From NCBI GenBank assembly GCA_041603535.1, contig JBFIEE010000008.1, forward strand, positions 15,756 through 79,755: DNA of 64,000 nt, read 5' to 3'. Numbering within the stretch: position 1 is the stretch's first letter; each line of letters opens with the position of its first letter. The position numbers were made by a program, and so were the translations under genes. The stretch is from HB2-32-21 sp041603535. GTDB taxonomy: Bacteria > Pseudomonadota > Gammaproteobacteria > Pseudomonadales > Porticoccaceae. The notes below the pieces were generated by a model. The model saw only the letters and a list, made by a program, of their open reading frames with translations, was not told the origin of the DNA and made no database searches. This document shows positions 27,100 to 36,527 of this stretch, piece after piece.

Positions 27100-27564
27100 C
27101 TACCGCGCTCCGCAAAAATCCAGTTGCCGCCAGGCTTCATAGCAGACGATGGCGACAGCATTAGACAGGTTGATACTGCGATTATCAGGCAGCATGGGAA
27201 TTCTCAACCGCGCTGATCCGGGCAACGTATTCAGGAACTCCGCAGGTAAGCCCCGTGTTTCGGCACCGAATACCAGTGTGTCGCCGCCGCTAAAGCGGGT
27301 GGTGTGGTAGTTGCAGCCACCCCTGGTGGTGATGGCGAAAATACGGCGGGGTTTGGTGTCGACGACAAAAGCTGGCCAGCTGTCGTGGACGGCAACTCGC
27401 TGAGTCTCCCGGTAATCGAGGCCCGCGCGACGCAATTTTTTATCATCCATCGTAAAACCCAGCGGCCTGATCAGATGCAGAGCGAAGCCCGTGTTGGCGC
27501 AGAGCCGAATGATATTGCCTGTATTGGGCGGAATTTCCGGTTCGTAGAGAACGATGTTTAGCAT
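27100..27564 (-). CDS. trmL: tRNA (cytidine(34)-2'-O)-methyltransferase
   Basis: A 154-residue SPOUT methyltransferase that methylates the wobble ribose of tRNA-Leu isoacceptors. The start MLNIVLYEPEIPPNTGNIIR is the family consensus; the knot motifs LVFGAETRGLP and RIPMLPDNRSINLSNAVAI follow. The longer open frame upstream is not supported. Short intergenic spacing makes it the first gene of a two-gene unit with flavodoxin. One substrate of the E. coli enzyme, tRNA-Leu(CmAA), is the type encoded at 8975-9061. Confidence 0.93.
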   Translation of the reverse strand: MLNIVLYEPEIPPNTGNIIRLCANTGFALHLIRPLGFTMDDKKLRRAGLDYRETQRVAVHDSWPAFVVDTKPRRIFAITTRGGCNYHTTRFSGGDTLVFGAETRGLPAEFLNTLPGSARLRIPMLPDNRSINLSNAVAIVCYEAWRQLDFCGAR

Positions 27565-27658
27565 GGTGGAGAAAGACCTAAAAAGTGCATTTTGACGGCT
27601 TCGGTGTTGCGGTGACAAGGATAGATCACTGGCGTTGGTAATAAACCGTCGGTGCGGT

Positions 27659-27686
27659 TTGTTCCTGACAGTACAGTGTGTAAAAT
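27659..27686 (+). promoter_or_regulatory. Possible smc promoter
   Basis: TTGTTC (27659-27664) and TAAAAT (27681-27686) are 16 bases apart, about 65 bp upstream of smc in the gap divergent to trmL. Both boxes are imperfect. Confidence 0.35.
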
Positions 27687-27752
27687 CGCGCACTAGATGC
27701 CGGGACCCTGAGTGGTACCGGAGCATAATAAACGCTGGTCAAAGAGTGATCG

Positions 27753-30700
27753 ATGCGCCTCAAATGTATTAAACTTGCCGGATTCAAGTCTTTTGTTGAT
27801 CCTACGACCGTGGCCTTTCCCAGCAATCTTTGCGCGGTGGTCGGTCCCAATGGCTGTGGCAAGTCCAATATCATTGACGCAGTGCGCTGGGTGATGGGTG
27901 AAAGCTCCGTTAAACAACTGCGCGGCGAATCCATGGCGGATGTTATTTTTAACGGCTCCAGCGGTCGGAAACCGGTGGGGCAGGCCGCCATTGAGCTGAT
28001 TTTTGATAATTCTGATGCGACGCTGGGCGGTGAGTACGCATCCTACGGCGAAATTTCAGTGCGGCGCACGGTCTCGCGTGACGGGCAGTCAAACTACTTT
28101 CTCAACAATAGCAAATGCCGACGTCGCGATATCACCGATGTGTTTCTTGGCACTGGCCTGGGGCCGCGTAGCTATTCGATTATCGAACAGGGCATGATCT
28201 CCAATCTGATTGAGTCGCGACCCGAAGACCTGCGCGGCTATATCGAAGAGGCAGCCGGTATTTCCAAATACAAGGAACGCCGCAAAGATACTGAAAGCCG
28301 TATTCGGCGTACCCGCGAAAACCTCGAACGCCTGACAGATATTCGCGAGGAGCTGGCGCGACAGCTGCAACGGCTTGAGCGGCAATCCCGTGCGGCAGAA
28401 AAATATACCGAACTGAAGCGGGAAGAGCGGCTGTTACGCGGACAGTTGCAGGCTCTGCGCTGGCTTGACTTCAACGCGCAGGTCGACCAGCAGAACAGGC
28501 TTATTAATGATGCGACGTTGCAGACCGAAGCACTGGTCACTGCCAAAAGTCGTTGTGATACCCAGTTGGAGAAATACCGGGTCAGCCATTCCGAAAGCAG
28601 CGAGCAATTCAGTGAAATACAGGGACGTTACTATGCCGTCGGCGCTGAAGTGGCGCGTATCGAGCAGTCCATCAAGCATGCCAGGGAGCGGGCAGAGGAA
28701 TTAAAGAACGACCTGGAGCAGACACAGCGCAATTTTGCCGAATCAGAATTACATCTGGTCGAAGACAATGCCAAAGCTGAGGGCTGGCAGGCTGAGCTTG
28801 GTGAGATCGTGGCGCAGCTTGAGCAGGCGAAAAGTGCCGAGGGTTCATCAGCTGAAAAACTCAGCGTTGCGGAGAATGCCATGCGTCAATGGCAATCGAG
28901 CTGGGATGAGTTTAATGAGCGGGCCGCGAAACCCCAGCGCGAAGTGGAAGTTCAGAAATCACGTATTGAACATCTGGATACCGCAATGACTGCGCTGGTA
29001 GAGCGCGTCTCGCGACTGGCTGATGAGCAGCAGGCGTTGGATGCTAAACCGGCGGCAGTTGATACTGGCGCCATCGCCGCGCAGATAGCGGAAACAGAGG
29101 CCCGGCGACAGGCGGCCGAGGCACAACACCGAGATTTGCTGGCAGGGATTGAAAAAAACCGTCGCGACAGAACCGAAGTGGCTAGCGCATTGAGCCAGGC
29201 GCGCCAGGTGCTACAACAGAGCCTCGGGCGGAAAGCGTCGGTCGAGGCTCTGCAAACGGCCGCATTGAATGGCGATGCGGGGCGCGAGCGGTGGTTAAGC
29301 GAGCACAACCTCGCTGGTGCGGAACGGCTGGCCAGTCAGTTGCGGGTTGACGATGGCTGGGAAACGGCCGTTGAGACAGTACTGGGTGATTTTTTGCAGG
29401 CTGTCTGCGTGGACGACCTTACCAACAACTCTGTGGCGCTTGAAAGCTGGTCGTCGGGCAAGCTGGTGCTGGTAGACAACGCGGCTTGCAGTGCGGTTGC
29501 CTCACCCGGGAACGTCAGTTTGGCCAGCAAAGTGGCACCCTGTGTGGTCAGTCATCTGCTGGAAAGTATCCGCACTGTTGACACGTTGCATCAGGCGACC
29601 GTGATGCGCGGTTCATTAAGCGCCAACGAGTCGGTGATCAGCCGTGACGGCCACTGGCTGGGTAGCAACTGGGTGCGGGTGACGCGCGATGATAACAACG
29701 TAAGCGGTGTCCTGTTGCGTAAGCGTGAACTGATAGAGATCGAATCCAGGGTGACTGCCCAGCAGCATGAAGTGACACAACTGGAGAGCAAACTGCAGAA
29801 CAACGAGCAACAACTGGCTGACCTGGAGCGACAGCGGGAAAAGCTGGGCGCCGAGCTGACTGTGGTGCAACGCGGGGAAACTGAGTTGAAGTCACGCCTC
29901 AATATTGCCCGGTCGCAGCTTGAGCAGGCGAGCCAGCAGCGATCGCGCATTGTCGCTGAGCGTGACGAGGCGCTGGCGCGGCAGTTGAAGGACAGGGAGG
30001 TGCTTGCGGAGGCTCGGCGTTTACTGGCAGTGGCCATAGAAACCATGGCGACGGATAACGAACATCGTGAGGAACTACTCAAGCACCGGGATCAGTGTCG
30101 TACGACGCTGGATCGGGCCCGTCAGGCTGCGCGGCACGACCATGATCGAGTGCACGAACTGGCGATACGAGAGCGCTCGGTGGGTGCTCAGCTCGGCTCT
30201 ATTCGCGAGGGTATTACGCGTCTTCAGACCCAGCTGCAACGCCTTGGTGAACGGCAGGCCTCGCTGCTGGCCAACTACAACCGTGAAGACGATCCACGTG
30301 AACAGCTAAAGACTGATCTGGAGCAAAAACTGGCGCAGCGTCTCGATATCGAGAAAGCGCTCGGTGAAGCGCGGCAGGCAGTTGAACAAATTGACACTGG
30401 CATGCGCGAGGTAGAGCAGCAGCGCACTCGACTTGACGACGAAATTGAGCAAAGTCGCGGCGCGCTGGAAAACCTCCGAATAGCTGCCCGTGAATTGCAG
30501 ACCCGGTGTAAGACTTTAGCAGAACAAATCACTGAGCTTCACTTTGTTCTGGAAGATCTCGTTGCGGCCATGCCGGATGGTGCGGAACAAAGTGAGTGGC
30601 AGAATCGACTGACCCAGATGGAGAACAAAATCCAGCGCCTGGGGCCGATTAATCTCGCCGCCGTCGACGAGTACAAAGTTGAATCAGAGCGTAAATCCTA

Positions 30701-31250
30701 TCTCGACGCTCAAAATGATGAGCTGGTTGAGGCGCTGGAAACGCTGGAATCCGCGATTCGTAAGATTGACCGGGAAACGCGGACCAAATTCAAGGAAACC
30801 TACGATTCAGTCAACGGCTCCCTGCAGCAATTATTTCCAAAACTGTTTGGTGGTGGCCATGCCTATCTCGAACTCACGGGTGACGACTTGCTCGATACCG
30901 GCGTCACGATTATGGCGCAGCCCCCCGGAAAAAAGAATACCACCATCCATTTGCTGTCGGGCGGCGAAAAAGCGCTGACCGCGATAGCATTGGTGTTTTC
31001 CATATTCAGGTTAAATCCGGCACCATTTTGTATGCTTGATGAAGTTGATGCGCCACTTGATGATGCCAATGTTGGACGTTACGCAAACATGGTAAAAGAA
31101 ATGTCGGAAACGGTGCAGTTCATTTATATTACCCACAATAAACAATCCATGGAGATGGCCCATCAATTAATGGGTGTGACCATGAATGAACCAGGTGTTT
31201 CGCGGCTGGTCAGTGTTGATGTGGACGAGGCCGTAGAGTTGGCACATTAG
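27753..31250 (+). CDS. smc: Chromosome segregation protein SMC
   Basis: A 1165-residue SMC ATPase that, with ScpA and ScpB (also in this window at 42-44 kb), loads on and organises DNA. Walker A is GPNGCGKSN (from residue 31). Two long coiled-coil arms (about 170-500 and 660-1000) flank a hinge around 510-650. The signature LSGGEKALTAIALVFSIF and Walker B CMLDEVDAPLDDANV lie near residues 1068-1105. It is the SMC type rather than MukB. It heads the smc-zipA-ligA series. Confidence 0.96.
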   Translation: MRLKCIKLAGFKSFVDPTTVAFPSNLCAVVGPNGCGKSNIIDAVRWVMGESSVKQLRGESMADVIFNGSSGRKPVGQAAIELIFDNSDATLGGEYASYGEISVRRTVSRDGQSNYFLNNSKCRRRDITDVFLGTGLGPRSYSIIEQGMISNLIESRPEDLRGYIEEAAGISKYKERRKDTESRIRRTRENLERLTDIREELARQLQRLERQSRAAEKYTELKREERLLRGQLQALRWLDFNAQVDQQNRLINDATLQTEALVTAKSRCDTQLEKYRVSHSESSEQFSEIQGRYYAVGAEVARIEQSIKHARERAEELKNDLEQTQRNFAESELHLVEDNAKAEGWQAELGEIVAQLEQAKSAEGSSAEKLSVAENAMRQWQSSWDEFNERAAKPQREVEVQKSRIEHLDTAMTALVERVSRLADEQQALDAKPAAVDTGAIAAQIAETEARRQAAEAQHRDLLAGIEKNRRDRTEVASALSQARQVLQQSLGRKASVEALQTAALNGDAGRERWLSEHNLAGAERLASQLRVDDGWETAVETVLGDFLQAVCVDDLTNNSVALESWSSGKLVLVDNAACSAVASPGNVSLASKVAPCVVSHLLESIRTVDTLHQATVMRGSLSANESVISRDGHWLGSNWVRVTRDDNNVSGVLLRKRELIEIESRVTAQQHEVTQLESKLQNNEQQLADLERQREKLGAELTVVQRGETELKSRLNIARSQLEQASQQRSRIVAERDEALARQLKDREVLAEARRLLAVAIETMATDNEHREELLKHRDQCRTTLDRARQAARHDHDRVHELAIRERSVGAQLGSIREGITRLQTQLQRLGERQASLLANYNREDDPREQLKTDLEQKLAQRLDIEKALGEARQAVEQIDTGMREVEQQRTRLDDEIEQSRGALENLRIAARELQTRCKTLAEQITELHFVLEDLVAAMPDGAEQSEWQNRLTQMENKIQRLGPINLAAVDEYKVESERKSYLDAQNDELVEALETLESAIRKIDRETRTKFKETYDSVNGSLQQLFPKLFGGGHAYLELTGDDLLDTGVTIMAQPPGKKNTTIHLLSGGEKALTAIALVFSIFRLNPAPFCMLDEVDAPLDDANVGRYANMVKEMSETVQFIYITHNKQSMEMAHQLMGVTMNEPGVSRLVSVDVDEAVELAH

Positions 31251-31332
31251 AAAAACAGGCGAGTTGACGACGGGTGCAAACAATTAAACATATGAGCGAA
31301 CTGCTGGGGTGCGCTCAGTTGCGGGTATTGGC

Positions 31333-32307
31333 ATGGATGTAGGCGGACGAGAAATACTGATCGCACTTGGCATTTTGTTGCTGATTGCCATATTGCTCGA
31401 TGGTTTTCGGCGAACGCGTGGTCGTGGTGCCGGGAAACTGCGGGTGCGGCGACGTAAACAGCCGATATTTGATGACGATGATAATTTCGACGACCTTGGC
31501 CCTGAGTTGCCCCTGGGTAAGGCTCGCGTTGTGGGAATTAGAGATGAGCAGAGTGCCGAGCAGGTCAGTCTCTCTATCAAGGAAAATGTCGCAAAAAATA
31601 ATAATAAGTTAACGGCGCCGTTTCGAGAGCCGGAACAGGCGAGCCTTGGTTTTGATGAGGTCATACCGTCCCGGGGAGACCATGGTGCTGCGCCGCCAGC
31701 GGCCAGACAAACACCAGGGACTGCAGCACACGATGGTGTGGCGAAACCAGAGAGAGCAACCAATCACGATAAAGCGACGAAGCGTCGCGAAGTGCCGGTG
31801 CGTGATAAGGCGGCGAATCGTGACAAGGCAACAATTCGTGATGAGGCAACAATTCGTGACAAGGCACCAATGGATCCGGTACAGGATGTTATCGTGGTGC
31901 ATGTGATGGCAGCCAGGGGCGAACGGTTTGACGGCCACAAATTACTGGATGTGCTGCTCGAAAATGGCCTGCGTTACGGGTCGAGAAAAATCTTCCATCG
32001 CCATGAAGACCCCGATGGGGCCGGGAAGATTCTCTTTAGCATGGCCAACTCGGTAAATCCCGGTACCTTTGATCTTGATGATATGGATCGTTTCACAACG
32101 CCAGGTATAAGCTTTCTGATCATGTTTGAGGATCACGAAGATCCCATGGCGGCTTTCGATTTGATGATGGAAACGGTTCACGCCGTCAGCAGTGAGCTTG
32201 GTGGCGAGCTCAAGGATGAGCACCGTAGCGCACTAACCCGGCAAACGGCTGAGCACTACCGCCAGCGTATTATGGACTATAACCGCCGCCAGCTTGCCGG
32301 TTTATAG
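31333..32307 (+). CDS. zipA: Cell division protein ZipA
   Basis: A 324-residue septal-ring protein that tethers FtsZ to the membrane. A single N-terminal membrane helix (ILIALGILLLIAILLDGF) is followed by basic then acidic charged stretches, a disordered linker, and the globular FtsZ-binding domain from about residue 185 (VIVVHVMAARGERFDGHKLLDVLLENGLRYG). ATG 31333 fits the short N-terminus of known ZipA; a GTG at 31309 is possible. The linker contains a hexapeptide tandem repeat (RDKATI-like) encoded by four 18-bp units at 31801-31872. The stop lies just before or within the ligA start region, and the two genes are likely co-transcribed. Confidence 0.93.
   Translation: MDVGGREILIALGILLLIAILLDGFRRTRGRGAGKLRVRRRKQPIFDDDDNFDDLGPELPLGKARVVGIRDEQSAEQVSLSIKENVAKNNNKLTAPFREPEQASLGFDEVIPSRGDHGAAPPAARQTPGTAAHDGVAKPERATNHDKATKRREVPVRDKAANRDKATIRDEATIRDKAPMDPVQDVIVVHVMAARGERFDGHKLLDVLLENGLRYGSRKIFHRHEDPDGAGKILFSMANSVNPGTFDLDDMDRFTTPGISFLIMFEDHEDPMAAFDLMMETVHAVSSELGGELKDEHRSALTRQTAEHYRQRIMDYNRRQLAGL
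31801..31872 (+). repeat. 18-bp in-frame tandem repeat, four units, in zipA
   Basis: Units start at 31801, 31819, 31837 and 31855, each beginning CGTGA. They encode hexapeptides such as RDKATI in the ZipA linker. Units 2 and 3 differ by two bases. Confidence 0.85.
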
Positions 32308-32311
32308 TGCC

Positions 32312-34708
32312 GTGGGTCGGACCGACTCCGTAGAAAGTGAGTTGGCTGTAGAGGCTGCGACACTACGCGAGCAACTCAATCATCATAACTACCGCTACTA
32401 TGCGCTCGATGATCCTGTTATCACGGACAGCGAGTACGATCGTTTATTACGTCGTCTGCAGGACATAGAGGCGCGTTTCCCGGCATTGAAAACGGCGGAT
32501 TCGCCAAGCCAACGAGTCGGCTCTGCGCCATTGTCCGCGTTTGCCACGGTCTTTCATTCAACCCCTATGTTGTCACTGGATAACGCTTTTGACGATGCTG
32601 AATTGCGGGATTTCGATCAGCGCCTGCGTAACAGACTCCACCACAAAGGACAGAGTGAAGCCGATATTGAGTATGTCTGTGAGCCCAAGCTAGACGGCAT
32701 TGCGGTGAGTTTGTTGTATGAAGACGGGATATTGGTTCAGGCCGCAACCCGTGGCGATGGCTACAGCGGCGAGAATATTACTGCCAATATCCGGACCATT
32801 GCTTCTGTGCCGCTGCGCCTGCAGGGCGACAATTTTCCCGCCACGGTGGAAGTGCGTGGTGAGGTCTATATGCCTCGCGAGGGATTTGAGCGCCTCAATC
32901 AGCGGGCACGCGAACTTGGTGAGAAGCTCTTTGTGAATCCGCGAAATGCCGCAGCGGGTAGCCTGCGTCAACTTGATTCAGCCGTTACGGCAAGTCGACC
33001 CCTGGAAATGTGTGTCTATGGCCTGGGAGGGAACTTGGTTGCAGGTCAGAGCAGCCTGGATCAGATGAGCTCAGAGCAGTGGAATTCAGGCCCGTTGAAC
33101 CAGCACCAAGCTGGTGACGGGCGGCTGCGCCCCGGTTTGACGTTGACTAACCATCTTGACGCCATGATGCGGCTTAAGCGCTGGGGTTTTCTGATCAATA
33201 AGTTGATGGTCGCCGTAAACGGTATTGAAGCATGCATCGATTATTATCAGCGCGTTGCGGCACTGCGCGACAATCTGCCCTACGATATCGACGGCATTGT
33301 CTACAAGGTCAATAGTTTTGCATTGCAGGAGCAGTTGGGCTTCGTGGCCCGAGCTCCGCGCTGGGCCATTGCGCGTAAATTTCCGGCCCAGGAGGCGACC
33401 ACGACTTTGCTGGCAGTGGAGTTTCAGGTGGGGCGAACTGGCGCTATTACTCCGGTCGCCCGGCTGCAACCGGTATTTGTGGGTGGCGTGACGGTCAGTA
33501 ACGCTACGCTACACAATCAGGATGAAATTGCGCGCCTCGATATTCGCGTCGGGGATCAGGTCGTGGTACGCAGGGCTGGCGATGTCATTCCTCAAATCGT
33601 TCGGGTCGTCAGCGATGGCGCAGCGCGATCGAAGCAGTCCATCCAGTTTCCCACCCGCTGTCCAGAGTGTGAATCAGACGTAGTGAGGGCGCCAGGCGAG
33701 GCTGTGGTGCGTTGCTCTGGCGGCTTGTATTGCCCGGCCCAGCGAAAGGAGGCAATTAAGCATTTCGCCTCGCGTAGAGCCATGGATATTGACGGGCTGG
33801 GCGACAAAATCGTTGAGCAACTGGTGGATACAGGTCTGGTCAAGGATCCAGCCGATCTGTATGCGTTGACGGTCGAACAGATCGCGGCGATTGACCGGAT
33901 GGGGGAGAAATCTGCGCAAAATCTGGTTGCTGCGCTGACCAGGAGTCGCCGTACTACCTTACCCCGTTTTTTGTATGCCCTCGGTATACGGGAGGTCGGT
34001 GAAGTAACGGCTGCTGCTTTAGCCAGGCACTTTTGCTCAATTGACAGGTTGCGGGCTGCTGGCCAGCAAGACTTTATCGACACAGGCGGTATTAAAGGTA
34101 TTGGCGAGGTGACTGCCAGCGCGCTCGTCGACAGGCTACAGTCACAGCAGCCCGAGGAGCTGACCCCGGCGGAGCTGGCGGGCGATGCTCTGGTCAACTG
34201 GTTGGTAGGTCTCGATATTCGCGGTATCAAGACCGAGGTTGCTGAGGCTGTTGTGGCTCGCTATACGTCCTACGAGGAGCTGAAAAATATTACCGCCGAG
34301 GAATTAGCCTCGGGCACGAAAAGTATAGTGGAAGGCGTGGGGCCGGTCGTTGCCCAGCATGTCGTCACATTTTTCCATCAGCCGCACAATCTCGAGGTAC
34401 TGGATAAATTGCTCAATGGGGCCAGGATTCACTGGCCGGATGAGGGGCCGACGCCGCCGCAGGAACAACCCTTGCTTGGGCAAACCTGGGTGTTAACGGG
34501 TACATTGTCGACCATGACCCGGGACGAAGCCAGGCGGCGACTGGAGGGGCTTGGTGCCAAAGTGGCGAGCAGTGTGTCGGCGCGAACCACCTGTGTTGTC
34601 GCTGGTGACAGTGCCGGTTCCAAGCTCGTCAGGGCGCGGGCGTTGGGGGTTCGCACTCTGGACGAGGCGGGTTTTGGTGAGCTACTTGAGCAGAGCGCCG
34701 CTCCATGA
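32312..34708 (+). CDS. ligA: NAD-dependent DNA ligase
   Basis: A 798-residue ligase that seals nicks during replication and repair. The adenylated lysine is Lys126 in KLDG (CEPKLDGIAVS). The zinc finger is CPEC...C...C near residues 450-475, then helix-hairpin-helix repeats, and a C-terminal BRCT domain (LLGQTWVLTGTLSTMTRDEA). It is longer than E. coli LigA (671), with an extra ~30 residues after CVYGLGG and additional HhH sequence, resembling the ~790-residue Pseudomonas enzyme. Start is uncertain: GTG 32312 fits the family length, while TTG 32294 would overlap zipA by 14 bases. Confidence 0.94.
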   Translation: MGRTDSVESELAVEAATLREQLNHHNYRYYALDDPVITDSEYDRLLRRLQDIEARFPALKTADSPSQRVGSAPLSAFATVFHSTPMLSLDNAFDDAELRDFDQRLRNRLHHKGQSEADIEYVCEPKLDGIAVSLLYEDGILVQAATRGDGYSGENITANIRTIASVPLRLQGDNFPATVEVRGEVYMPREGFERLNQRARELGEKLFVNPRNAAAGSLRQLDSAVTASRPLEMCVYGLGGNLVAGQSSLDQMSSEQWNSGPLNQHQAGDGRLRPGLTLTNHLDAMMRLKRWGFLINKLMVAVNGIEACIDYYQRVAALRDNLPYDIDGIVYKVNSFALQEQLGFVARAPRWAIARKFPAQEATTTLLAVEFQVGRTGAITPVARLQPVFVGGVTVSNATLHNQDEIARLDIRVGDQVVVRRAGDVIPQIVRVVSDGAARSKQSIQFPTRCPECESDVVRAPGEAVVRCSGGLYCPAQRKEAIKHFASRRAMDIDGLGDKIVEQLVDTGLVKDPADLYALTVEQIAAIDRMGEKSAQNLVAALTRSRRTTLPRFLYALGIREVGEVTAAALARHFCSIDRLRAAGQQDFIDTGGIKGIGEVTASALVDRLQSQQPEELTPAELAGDALVNWLVGLDIRGIKTEVAEAVVARYTSYEELKNITAEELASGTKSIVEGVGPVVAQHVVTFFHQPHNLEVLDKLLNGARIHWPDEGPTPPQEQPLLGQTWVLTGTLSTMTRDEARRRLEGLGAKVASSVSARTTCVVAGDSAGSKLVRARALGVRTLDEAGFGELLEQSAAP

Positions 34709-34739
34709 AGCGGGAAAACGTTGATTGATCGGAGTGAAA

Positions 34740-35159
34740 ATGCAAGAAGAATCAGTGGTGTACGGATGTATTAAGGACACTGTGCATGAACAGAATGTGT
34801 CGCACCGTATACAGACCAATCGCGATGCCCTGCTGGCGTTGCCCGCAGCGGAGAGCTGGCCGCTGTTAAGTCGAGAGATGTTTGCAGCGACGGCACATGC
34901 CGCAGACATCGCGGTGCATACGGAGGTGGTCCATTTTGGCGCATCTTACCTCGGCATTGAGTACGAGTGGGGCGTCTGGATGGAGCAATTCGAAGCCCTG
35001 CTAAGCAGGATGTACTGGGTCACCGCAACGGTGCATCTGGAAACCGAAGGATCTGGAACACATTCATTCATCTGGGAAACCACCGACGAATACCATGAGC
35101 CGGGCAACTCGGATATCCGGCTACGTTGCGAGTGGGTGCATGAAAGTTGGCTGGGCTGA
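34740..35159 (+). CDS. Conserved-looking protein of unknown function after ligA
   Basis: I do not recognise this 139-residue soluble protein. The start is firm: GGAG at 34731-34734 is five bases before ATG 34740. It has no signal peptide or membrane helix. It is rich in aromatic and acidic residues in its second half (EYEWGVWMEQFEALLSRMYW, HSFIWETTDEYHEPG) and has a few tryptophans and histidines that could bind a ligand. It lies 31 bp after ligA and is probably co-transcribed with it. No function is assigned. Confidence 0.7.
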   Translation: MQEESVVYGCIKDTVHEQNVSHRIQTNRDALLALPAAESWPLLSREMFAATAHAADIAVHTEVVHFGASYLGIEYEWGVWMEQFEALLSRMYWVTATVHLETEGSGTHSFIWETTDEYHEPGNSDIRLRCEWVHESWLG

Positions 35160-35306
35160 CACGCAGACGGCAATACGTGATTTCCTGCGCGATAACGGCA
35201 GACTTTCTCCCTACTACCCGATCGAGCCGTGGGTATGTTGGCTAAGCAAATTAAGCGTAACTGCTGTGCGAGATAGGGCACAGCAGCACGCGTGTGGATT
35301 GACAGT

Positions 35307-36527
35307 ATGACGGCGTATCGTCGGCTCACCAGTTTTCAGCTTTACCTCGGCTGTTTAGGCAGCAGCGCCGTAGCGATGGGTTTGCAGGTGGTCATTTTCC
35401 CGTGGCTGGTGGTTGGCGTGCTGCACGAATCCGCGGATCGCGTCGGTCTGGCCCAAATGGCGGTGATGTTGCCTAATTTGTTGCTTATTCTGGTCGGTGG
35501 CGCGTTGTCTGATAATCGCCATCTGGGTACTTATTTGAGTAAGTTGTATCTTTTGTACCTGGTGCCTTTTGGCGTCATGCTGGCCGCCGTTTCGATGGGT
35601 CACCTCAGCTATCGCCTGTTGATTGTGTTTGGGGTCACGTACGGCGTGATTACCGCATTTATTCAACCGGCGCGGGAAAGCCTGCTGATGCAGGTGTATA
35701 CCGATAACCTGCAACGTTCGGTTGCACGCACGACGTTTATCCAGTTTGCGGCGCAAAGTGTCGGTCTGCTGGCAGCGGGGCTATTTGATCGGGTTGGGTT
35801 GCCGGTATTACTTTGCATACAGATGGCCATGTTTGTGCTCGCCGCCTGGCTGATTCGCGCCAGCCAGCCACCGGGTGTCGGTTTGTCCGCCGGGCGGAAT
35901 CGCTCGCGACTGCGGATCTGGTCAGGTGTGCGGGAGGTTTGGCACCATCCACGGCTGCGGCCGCTGATGGTGGTAGTGGCTGCTACCGGCTTCCTCGGCT
36001 TTGGTGCCTATCTGGTTGCTATGCCGCTGATGACGCGAGAAATATACCAGGGAGGTGCGATATTTTATGCTGGCCTGCAATTGTGTTTTACGGTCGGCGT
36101 ATTGTTTTCCAGCTTTTTATACATGCGTCTGGCGGGCGGTTTTCGGTGGCCCGGTCGGGTCATGTTGCTGAGTCTATTTGCCCGTGGATTTATAATGCTG
36201 TTCATCGCGATGCAGTTGCCTGTTTATGCCTTATTTCCGCTGGTCATCGCCTGGGGTATGTGTTCCGGTATTTCCATCAGCCTGGGCAGGGTGATGACGC
36301 ATACTGAAGCGCCAGAGTCACATCGCTCCCGCATTGTGTCGATATATCAGCTCTCATTGATGGGGACCGCACCGCTCGGCGCGTGGCTCTGCGGCCACGT
36401 GATCAGCTTATGGGGCGTAATGGAGGTGTTTGCAGTGCTCGGTGGGTTGACCTTGCTCGCTTCCCTGCTCGGTATTTTTAGCCAGTTGTGGCGATTACAT
36501 CCCGAAAAGCCAGCAGTGCAGCAGTAA
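35307..36527 (+). CDS. MFS transporter
   Basis: A 406-residue major facilitator protein with about 12 hydrophobic helices. The motif after helix 2 reads GGALSDNRHLGTYLSK, a form of the family loop G-x-x-x-D-R-x-G. The fold resembles the EntS-like exporters in the MFS_3 group. ATG 35307 is preferred; a GTG five codons earlier is possible. Substrate is unknown. Its last 50 bases overlap the 3' end of the RNA methyltransferase gene on the other strand. Confidence 0.85.
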   Translation: MTAYRRLTSFQLYLGCLGSSAVAMGLQVVIFPWLVVGVLHESADRVGLAQMAVMLPNLLLILVGGALSDNRHLGTYLSKLYLLYLVPFGVMLAAVSMGHLSYRLLIVFGVTYGVITAFIQPARESLLMQVYTDNLQRSVARTTFIQFAAQSVGLLAAGLFDRVGLPVLLCIQMAMFVLAAWLIRASQPPGVGLSAGRNRSRLRIWSGVREVWHHPRLRPLMVVVAATGFLGFGAYLVAMPLMTREIYQGGAIFYAGLQLCFTVGVLFSSFLYMRLAGGFRWPGRVMLLSLFARGFIMLFIAMQLPVYALFPLVIAWGMCSGISISLGRVMTHTEAPESHRSRIVSIYQLSLMGTAPLGAWLCGHVISLWGVMEVFAVLGGLTLLASLLGIFSQLWRLHPEKPAVQQ

